Below are positions 6,288 to 10,459 of a DNA stretch of 10,459 nt, piece after piece. The notes beneath the pieces were generated by a model that had not been told where the DNA came from, did not search any database, and saw only the letters and a list, made by a program, of their open reading frames with translations. This DNA comes from JAJNPS01 sp046589965 (GTDB taxonomy: Bacteria; Pseudomonadota; Alphaproteobacteria; Rhodobacterales; Rhodobacteraceae), in NCBI GenBank assembly GCA_046589965.1, contig JBKJVF010000128.1:1-10459 (forward strand), read 5' to 3'. Each line of letters opens with the position of its first letter. Within the stretch, counting starts at the first letter, position 1. A program made the translations under genes and the position numbers.

Positions 6288-6751
6288 CGCTTGCCGGTCG
6301 AGCCGAAACCACCCGCCCCACGCAAGGTGTCGCTTAACATGTCGACCACTTCGAATGTGGCCTGCACAACAGGAGCGACAATCATCTGCGCGATCCGGTC
6401 ACCGTGATGCACGGTGTAGGGCTCTGCCCCAAGGTTCACCAAAGCCACACCCAACGGCCCGCGATAATCGCTGTCGATGGTACCCGGCGTGTTCGGCAGG
6501 GTGATACCATGCTTCAGCGCCAAGCCCGACCGTGGCCTGATCTGCATCTCATAGCCGTGCGGTATCTCGACCCGGAACCCCGTCGGCACGATCCGCCGCT
6601 CCATCGGTTGCAGCACGATCCCCGCCACGCGGTCGCCCGCTGCTAGGTTCGCCCTTAGATCCGCGCCCGCCGCCCCCGCTGTTTCATAGCCGGGCAAGGG
6701 CAGGGTCCGGTCGGCGCCGTCGTCCCACAGAACGCGCAGTACCGGCATCAT
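6284..6751 (-). CDS. dut: dUTP diphosphatase (dUTPase)
   Basis: This 155-residue cytoplasmic enzyme, active as a homotrimer in this family, hydrolyses dUTP to dUMP and pyrophosphate. That keeps uracil out of DNA and supplies the dTMP pathway. All five dUTPase motifs are present in order: AGAAGADLRA (25-34), RPRSGLA (72-78), NTPGTIDSDYRG (87-98, with catalytic D93 and stacking Y96), HGDRIAQM (116-123) and the flexible C-terminal RGAGGFGSTGKR (144-155) that closes over the substrate. Length is typical. Two ATGs stand in tandem (6751 and 6748). An AAGGG nine bases before the first makes 6751 slightly better, and the difference is one residue. It lies 61 bp downstream of coaBC and overlaps the next gene by four bases, so it belongs to a coaBC-dut-moeB-like transcript. 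Confidence 0.97.
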   Translation of the reverse strand: MMPVLRVLWDDGADRTLPLPGYETAGAAGADLRANLAAGDRVAGIVLQPMERRIVPTGFRVEIPHGYEMQIRPRSGLALKHGITLPNTPGTIDSDYRGPLGVALVNLGAEPYTVHHGDRIAQMIVAPVVQATFEVVDMLSDTLRGAGGFGSTGKR

Positions 6752-6787
6752 CGCCCAAGCCCTTCATTCCAATTCGGCAAAACACTT

Positions 6788-6798
6788 CCGCCGGAGGC
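6788..6798. repeat. Intergenic CCGCCGGAGGC element, second copy
   Basis: CCGCCGGAGGC recurs exactly as at 3331-3341, here in the 61-bp gap between the coaBC stop and the dut start. The preceding bases (CAAAACACTT) resemble the CACAAATATCC half only loosely. It again sits just past a stop codon on the minus strand, 15 bp after coaBC. The same sequence in two unrelated 3' flanks argues for a dispersed element rather than coding constraint. Confidence 0.4.
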
Positions 6799-6812
6799 GT
6801 CCGCGCGCAGGG

Positions 6813-8006
6813 TCATGCCAAAGCCTCGGCAATCCGTCCCGCCAGACGCCGCGCGACCTCGATCTTGGTCATCCGCGGCCATGCTTCGGACCCAGCATCG
6901 CTGATCAGCGTCACCGCGTTCTCCGCCCCGCCCATGATCCCTGTTCCGGGCGAGACATCGTTTGCCACGATCCAGTCACAGCCTTTGCGCAGGCGTTTTG
7001 CGGTTGCGTGGGCCAATACGTCATCTGTCTCAGCTGCAAACCCTACGACGAGGTGCGGGCGATGCGCGCCCTTTGCAACCATTGCCAGAATGTCGGGATT
7101 TTCGGCAAATTCCAGCGTCGGAGCCTTGCCCGAACCGTCCTTTTTCATCTTGTGGTTCGATCCGTTGGCCACCCGCCAATCCGCCACCGCCGCCGCCATC
7201 ACTGCCGCGTCGGCGGGCAGCGCGGCCGTCACCGCCGCCAGCATCTCGCGCGCGGTTTCCACCGCCACTACCGTAACCCCCCCTGGCGCCGCCACCGTCG
7301 CGGGTCCCGTCACAAAGGTGACCCTTGCCCCCAGATCGCGCAACGCCGCCGCGATCGCGCTGCCTTGTGCGCCGGAGGACCGGTTTGCAATAAACCTGAC
7401 CGGATCAATGGGTTCATGCGTTGGCCCGGAGGTGACGATAACATGCCTGCCCGCCAGTGGCCCGCCCCCAAGTGCCCGGTCAATCGCCGCCAAAATCTCT
7501 GCCGGTTCCGCCATCCGCCCCGGCCCGTATTCACCGCAGGCCATATCGCCCTCATTCGGACCCACGGTCAGCACGCCATCCCCCGACAAAGTAGCCAGAT
7601 TGCGCTGTGTCGCCGGATGGGTCCACATCCGCACGTTCATCGCGGGTGCGATCAACACCCGCTTGTCGGTCGCAAGCAACAAGGTGGAGGCGAGGTCATC
7701 CGCCCGCCCGCCCACCATCTTGGCCATCAGATCCGCCGTCGCCGGGGCCACGACAATCAGATCCGCCGCGCGGGACAGTTGGATATGGCCCATTTCGGCC
7801 TCATCCGTCAGGTCGAACAAGTCCTGATAGACCTTGGACCCGGCCAGCGCCGAAACCGACAGCGGGGTCACGAATTCCGTCCCAGCGCGCGTCAAGACTG
7901 GCACCACAGATGCGCCGGACTTGGACAGGAGCCGGATCAGTTCCAGCGATTTGTAGGCCGCGATCCCGCCGCCTATGATCAACAATATCCGTTTGCCGGC
8001 CAGCAT
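6813..8006 (-). CDS. coaBC: Bifunctional phosphopantothenoylcysteine decarboxylase / phosphopantothenate-cysteine ligase
   Basis: This 397-residue cytoplasmic enzyme makes two steps of coenzyme A synthesis: joining cysteine to 4'-phosphopantothenate, then decarboxylating the product. The N-terminal CoaC flavoprotein domain (about 1-180) shows GGGIAAYK (12-19), catalytic H74 in MGHIQL, N124 in PAMN and C157 in GDMACGEYGPGRM. These lie one position before the E. coli H75/N125/C158. The C-terminal CoaB domain (about 186-397) shows TSGPTHEPIDPVRFIANRSSG (192-212), AAVADWRV (272-279) and the KMKKDGSGK loop (286-294). The frame stays open up to 8048, but the tandem ATGs at 8009 and 8006 are preferred. 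AGGAG is only three bases from the first and six from the second, and MLAGKRILLIIGGG is the usual family start. It follows rpoH2 by 101 bp and precedes dut by 61 bp. Confidence 0.97.
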   Translation of the reverse strand: MLAGKRILLIIGGGIAAYKSLELIRLLSKSGASVVPVLTRAGTEFVTPLSVSALAGSKVYQDLFDLTDEAEMGHIQLSRAADLIVVAPATADLMAKMVGGRADDLASTLLLATDKRVLIAPAMNVRMWTHPATQRNLATLSGDGVLTVGPNEGDMACGEYGPGRMAEPAEILAAIDRALGGGPLAGRHVIVTSGPTHEPIDPVRFIANRSSGAQGSAIAAALRDLGARVTFVTGPATVAAPGGVTVVAVETAREMLAAVTAALPADAAVMAAAVADWRVANGSNHKMKKDGSGKAPTLEFAENPDILAMVAKGAHRPHLVVGFAAETDDVLAHATAKRLRKGCDWIVANDVSPGTGIMGGAENAVTLISDAGSEAWPRMTKIEVARRLAGRIAEALA

Positions 8007-8107
8007 CATGCGCTCCTGCAAGGAACCCTGCGGTCCCCTATGACCCACAAGGATTAAGGGGCGCAGGTGCGGAACTCAATGACCTTGACGGAACGCCTCA
8101 GCGGATG

Positions 8108-8986
8108 TCAGGCGAGAAAGTGATGCAACTCACGCGTCTGCCCCTCAAGGCTTTTGCGCATCTTGGCGAATGCTGCTGCCTCAAGCTGCCGGACGCGCTC
8201 TTTGGACAGGCCCAGTTCTTCGCCCAGGCTTTCCAGAGTGCGCGGCTCTTCCCGCAGCTTGCGCTCGGTCACGATGTGCCGTTCGCGGGTGTTGAGCGCC
8301 TGCATCGCGCGCACCAACCAACCACGTAAAGTCGCGGCATCATGGCTAAGCTCGAACATTTCGGTCGCTTGCGGGCCGTCGTCTTCCAGCGCGTCGATCC
8401 ATTCGCGGCCCTCGTCCTCGGACGATTGGGTGGCGTTCAGCGAAAAATCCGACCCGGACAGGCGACCTTCCATCATCTCGACATCCGCCAGCGGCACGCC
8501 AACCTCGGACGCCACGCGTTGGCGCAACTGGAATTGGTCCAGAACCTCGCCGACTTGGGCCGCCTCGCGTTCCAGCTTGGCCTGTACGCGGCGGAGGTTG
8601 AAAAAAAGCGCCTTTTGACTGCCCGTCGACCCGGTCCGCACCAGTGACCAGTTGCGCATCACGTAGTCCTGGATCGACGCCTTGATCCACCAGACGGCAT
8701 AGGTCGAAAACCGCACGCCTCGGTCGGGATCGAACTTGTCGGCCGCCTTCATCAGGCCAAGCGACGCCTCCTGGATCAGATCGTTCATCGGCGCACCATA
8801 GCGGCGGAACTTCGATGCCATGGAGATCGCCAGCCGCATGTAGGCCGTGATCAGCCTGTGCAGAGCCTTTTCGTCCCGCTGATCGCGCCACGCATAGGCC
8901 AACCGCAATTCGGTTTCGGCATCGAGCAATTCCGCCTTCATCGCTTGGCGGGACATCGTTTGGTCGTTATATCCGTCCAGTGCCAT
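8108..8986 (-). CDS. rpoH2: RNA polymerase heat-shock-type sigma factor, RpoH2 class
   Basis: This 292-residue sigma-70 family factor directs RNA polymerase to heat-shock and oxidative-stress promoters. Region 2 is plain: DLIQEASLGLMKAADKFD (69-86, core binding) and RFSTYAVWWIKASIQDYV (92-109, -10 recognition and melting). The RpoH box QKALFFNLRR (124-133), which marks heat-shock sigma factors, follows. Region 4 near the C-terminus reads TLESLGEELGLSKERVRQLE (-35 recognition). The MALDGYN start and the region around ALHRLITAYMRLAISMASKF match the RpoHII type of Rhodobacter rather than the RpoHI type. The frame is open to 9160, but ATG 8986 is chosen: AGGGGG lies five bases upstream, and the upstream residues are unlike the family. 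RpoHII of R. sphaeroides is known to depend on RpoE and to act in singlet-oxygen defence. A matching promoter lies just upstream (9035-9062). Confidence 0.95.
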   Translation of the reverse strand: MALDGYNDQTMSRQAMKAELLDAETELRLAYAWRDQRDEKALHRLITAYMRLAISMASKFRRYGAPMNDLIQEASLGLMKAADKFDPDRGVRFSTYAVWWIKASIQDYVMRNWSLVRTGSTGSQKALFFNLRRVQAKLEREAAQVGEVLDQFQLRQRVASEVGVPLADVEMMEGRLSGSDFSLNATQSSEDEGREWIDALEDDGPQATEMFELSHDAATLRGWLVRAMQALNTRERHIVTERKLREEPRTLESLGEELGLSKERVRQLEAAAFAKMRKSLEGQTRELHHFLA

Positions 8987-9614
8987 GACAACCCCCTGTC
9001 GTTCAGCATCCGGCGAGTTTGCGTCGTCAGAGAGTCTACGGAGCCCGCGCCTGACCGGATCACCCAACCACGCGACTTTCTCTGCCCCCGCGCTCACCCT
9101 GGTGATCGGTGGGGCACGTTCGGGAAAATCCACGCTGGCAGAACGACTTACGCGCGGCACGGGGCTACGTCGCCGCTATGTCGCCACAGCCGAAGCATGG
9201 GACGACGAGATGCGTGCGCGAATTGTCGCACATCAGCAGGACAGGGGCGCGGACTGGACGACGGTCGAGGCACCCCTGAACCTGACGGCGGCACTAGGCG
9301 ATGCGGCACATGACGAGGTGGTTTTGATCGATTGCGCCACCCTTTGGCTGACCAATCACATGCTGGCCGATCATGATCTTGATCGCGAAGCAACGCATTT
9401 GCTGGCTGCATTATCATCCTGCCCCGCACCGGTGGTCATAGTGTCTAACGAAGTTGGGTGGGGAATAGTTCCCGACAATGCACTGGCGCGCAGGTTTCGC
9501 GACGCGCAAGGCCGGTTGAACCAACGGATTGCTGGACAGGCGGGGCTGGTCATCGGGGTGATGGCGGGCCTGCCGATGGTGCTGAAGGGCAGCCTGCCCG
9601 AGGGTGTTCTGTGA
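8985..9614 (+). CDS. cobU: Adenosylcobinamide kinase / adenosylcobinamide-phosphate guanylyltransferase
   Basis: This enzyme phosphorylates adenosylcobinamide and then attaches GMP, preparing the corrinoid for the lower ligand of vitamin B12. Numbering from the ATG at 8985 (209 residues), it shows the P-loop GGARSGKS (42-49) and ATAEAWDDEMRARIVAHQQDR with H83 as the probable guanylylated histidine. It also shows D116 in LIDCATLWLTN and the signature SNEVGWGIVPDNALARRFRDAQGRLNQ (154-180). Relatives are about 175-190 residues and begin only a few residues before the P-loop strand, so about 30 N-terminal residues are extra. No ribosome binding site precedes the ATG, which overlaps the rpoH2 start codon. 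A CTG at 9051 with GGAG seven bases upstream would give 187 residues and may be the true start. Its stop overlaps the next gene by four bases. Function is sure; the start is not. Confidence 0.93.
   Translation: MTTPCRSASGEFASSESLRSPRLTGSPNHATFSAPALTLVIGGARSGKSTLAERLTRGTGLRRRYVATAEAWDDEMRARIVAHQQDRGADWTTVEAPLNLTAALGDAAHDEVVLIDCATLWLTNHMLADHDLDREATHLLAALSSCPAPVVIVSNEVGWGIVPDNALARRFRDAQGRLNQRIAGQAGLVIGVMAGLPMVLKGSLPEGVL
9035..9062 (-). promoter_or_regulatory. Putative RpoE/ECF11-type promoter of rpoH2
   Basis: On the minus strand TGATCC (9062-9057) is followed after 16 bases by CGTAGA (9040-9035). From established knowledge, ECF11 sigma factors (RpoE of Rhodobacter sphaeroides, controlled by ChrR) use a TGATCC-type -35 and a CGTAA-like -10 with about this spacing, and rpoHII is one of their targets. 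Transcription would begin near 9028 and leave a leader of about 40 bases with the AGGGGG ribosome binding site. The element lies inside the annotated 5' part of cobU. The motif was matched by eye. Confidence 0.6.
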
Positions 9615-10189
9615 CACGGTTCTGGTGGGTACGGCACGGCCCGACCCATGCCAAGGCCATGGTCGGATGGACAGACCTACCCGGTGATCTTTCTGATGTC
9701 GCGGCGCTGGCCCGGCTGGACGCGCATCTGCCTGCCGATGCGCTGGTCATTTCGTCCGACCTGTCGCGGGCTGTCACGACGGCGGATGCAATCCAGGCCA
9801 ACCGGATGCGCCTTGAGGACGACCGCCGTTTGCGCGAAATCGGCTTTGGCAGCTGGGAAATGCGGGGATTTGCCGAGATCGAGGCCGAGGCCCCCGCCCA
9901 CATCCGCGCGTTCTGGGATCAGCCGGGGGACGTGCGCGCGCCAGATGGCGAAAGCTGGAACGACCTAGCTGCCCGGGTGAATGCAGCCATTGACCAGCTT
10001 CTTGCGGATCATCAGGGGCGCGACATCGTCGTCACCGCGCATTTCGGCTCCATCCTCGCGGCACTGCAACGGGCCGAAGGGCTGTCGCCCAAGGCGGTCT
10101 TCGGGCACCGGATCGACAACCTGTCGGTCACGTGTCTTTTGCATGACGGAGCGCGCTGGCACACTCAGGCCATCAATCACAAACCGTGA
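9611..10189 (+). CDS. cobC: Histidine phosphatase family protein, probably alpha-ribazole phosphatase
   Basis: This 192-residue cytoplasmic phosphatase has the branch-one histidine phosphatase layout. The RHG motif with phospho-accepting H9 sits in FWWVRHGPTHAK, R53 in SSDLSRA, the acid residue E76 in LREIGFGSWE, and the second catalytic H144 in VVTAHFGS. Next to cobU, the likely role is removing phosphate from alpha-ribazole phosphate or adenosylcobalamin phosphate in the last steps of B12 assembly. The sequence alone does not exclude a general phosphoglycerate-mutase-like phosphatase. The frame is open upstream to 9458, inside cobU, but the GTG at 9611 is chosen. It shares GTGA with the cobU stop, a GAGGG lies six bases upstream, and the RHG motif then falls at the usual distance from the N-terminus. 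Overlap implies coupled translation with cobU. Confidence 0.87.
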   Translation: MTRFWWVRHGPTHAKAMVGWTDLPGDLSDVAALARLDAHLPADALVISSDLSRAVTTADAIQANRMRLEDDRRLREIGFGSWEMRGFAEIEAEAPAHIRAFWDQPGDVRAPDGESWNDLAARVNAAIDQLLADHQGRDIVVTAHFGSILAALQRAEGLSPKAVFGHRIDNLSVTCLLHDGARWHTQAINHKP

Positions 10190-10268
10190 TGAACAATCTC
10201 ACACATCATCGCTTTTCGTGCGCGTGCCAATTCCCTACGGTCCGCCGGGAACGACAAGGACCACACCC

Positions 10269-10459
10269 ATGACCTACGACCTCGTGATTGGCGATCGCAG
10301 CTATTCCAGCTGGTCCCTGCGCGGCTGGCTTTGCTTTGACGCCTTCGGGATCCCTGTCAAAATCCATACCGCGCGCCTTTACACAGATGAGCTTGCCACC
10401 CTTCTGCGTGACTTTGTCCCCGGCAAGACCGCGCCCACGATGCGCACGCCCGACGGCGT
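10269..10459 (+). CDS. Glutathione S-transferase family protein, N-terminal part
   Basis: Only 63 complete codons are in the window, and the gene runs off the right edge. The visible part is the thioredoxin-like N-terminal domain of a glutathione transferase: YDLVIGDRSYSSWSLRGWLCFDAFGIPVKI forms the first strand and helix, with S13/S14 in YSSWSLR as candidate glutathione-activating residues. PTMRTPDG near 57-64 is the cis-proline loop and the following strand. The ATG at 10269 has AAGGA eight bases upstream. It starts 79 bp after cobC and may be transcribed with it or separately; the gap shows no clear terminator or promoter. It probably conjugates or reduces substrates with glutathione in the cytoplasm. 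The substrate is unknown. Confidence 0.85.
   Translation, partial: MTYDLVIGDRSYSSWSLRGWLCFDAFGIPVKIHTARLYTDELATLLRDFVPGKTAPTMRTPDG

Noticed and set aside
7008..8057. 349-residue plus-strand frame opposite coaBC
   Set aside because: Arg/His-rich shadow of a gene with every catalytic residue in place on the other strand.
8052..8079. Possible sigma-70 promoter before coaBC (TTGAGT with TTAATC or CTTAAT)
   Set aside because: The -10 with normal spacing matches poorly, and the better -10 needs a 15-bp spacer, so it is too weak to annotate.
9458..9610. Upstream extension of the cobC-like frame from ATG 9458
   Set aside because: It runs out of frame through conserved cobU sequence, and the GTG at 9611 has a ribosome binding site and the normal distance to the RHG motif.

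Overview
The window is GC-rich (roughly 64% by eye) and densely coded. It reads as chromosomal DNA from an alphaproteobacterium of the Rhodobacteraceae (Roseobacter/Rhodobacter group). The reasons are an RpoH2-type heat-shock sigma factor, a ThiF/MoeB-like protein with an added membrane anchor, a GlxA-type regulator, an aerobic-style cobU/cobC pair, and an intergenic CCGCCGGAGGC element of a kind I recall as common in this family. I see no insertion sequence, phage gene, CRISPR array, tRNA or rRNA.

Layout, left to right. Positions 1-26 (minus) hold only the first eight codons of a gene leaving the window. Divergent from it across 68 bp is a GlxA-family (DJ-1-like plus AraC HTH) regulator at 95-1054. 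From 1238 to 8986 every gene is on the minus strand. In transcription order they are rpoH2 (8986-8108), coaBC (8006-6813), dut (6751-6284), a membrane-anchored MoeB/ThiF/HesA protein (6287-5217, start overlapping the dut stop), a polar amino-acid ABC binding protein (4972-4187), its permease (4150-3353) and a Dcp-like M3 metallopeptidase (3250-1238). On the plus strand, cobU (from 8985 or 9051, to 9614) overlaps the cobC-like phosphatase (9611-10189) by 4 bp. The window ends inside a glutathione S-transferase gene (from 10269).

How the genes fit together. coaBC (CoA synthesis), dut (dUTP hydrolysis) and the MoeB-like protein form a tight housekeeping cluster. The ABC binding protein and permease form a separate unit without a visible ATPase. 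cobU and cobC serve late cobalamin (nucleotide-loop) assembly. rpoH2 is probably switched on by an RpoE/ECF11-type sigma factor, because a TGATCC-N16-CGTAGA promoter lies about 50 bp upstream of its start, inside the 5' end of cobU.

I found no convincing new multi-gene system. The items most worth a second look are this embedded stress promoter and the unresolved cobU start, two symmetric or tandem DNA motifs (40-66 and 1213-1231), a hairpin that may hide the permease ribosome binding site, the membrane-anchored E1-like enzyme, and the repeated intergenic CCGCCGGAGGC element. Intergenic stretches are all under 300 bp. The longest, 4973-5216, shows nothing firm.
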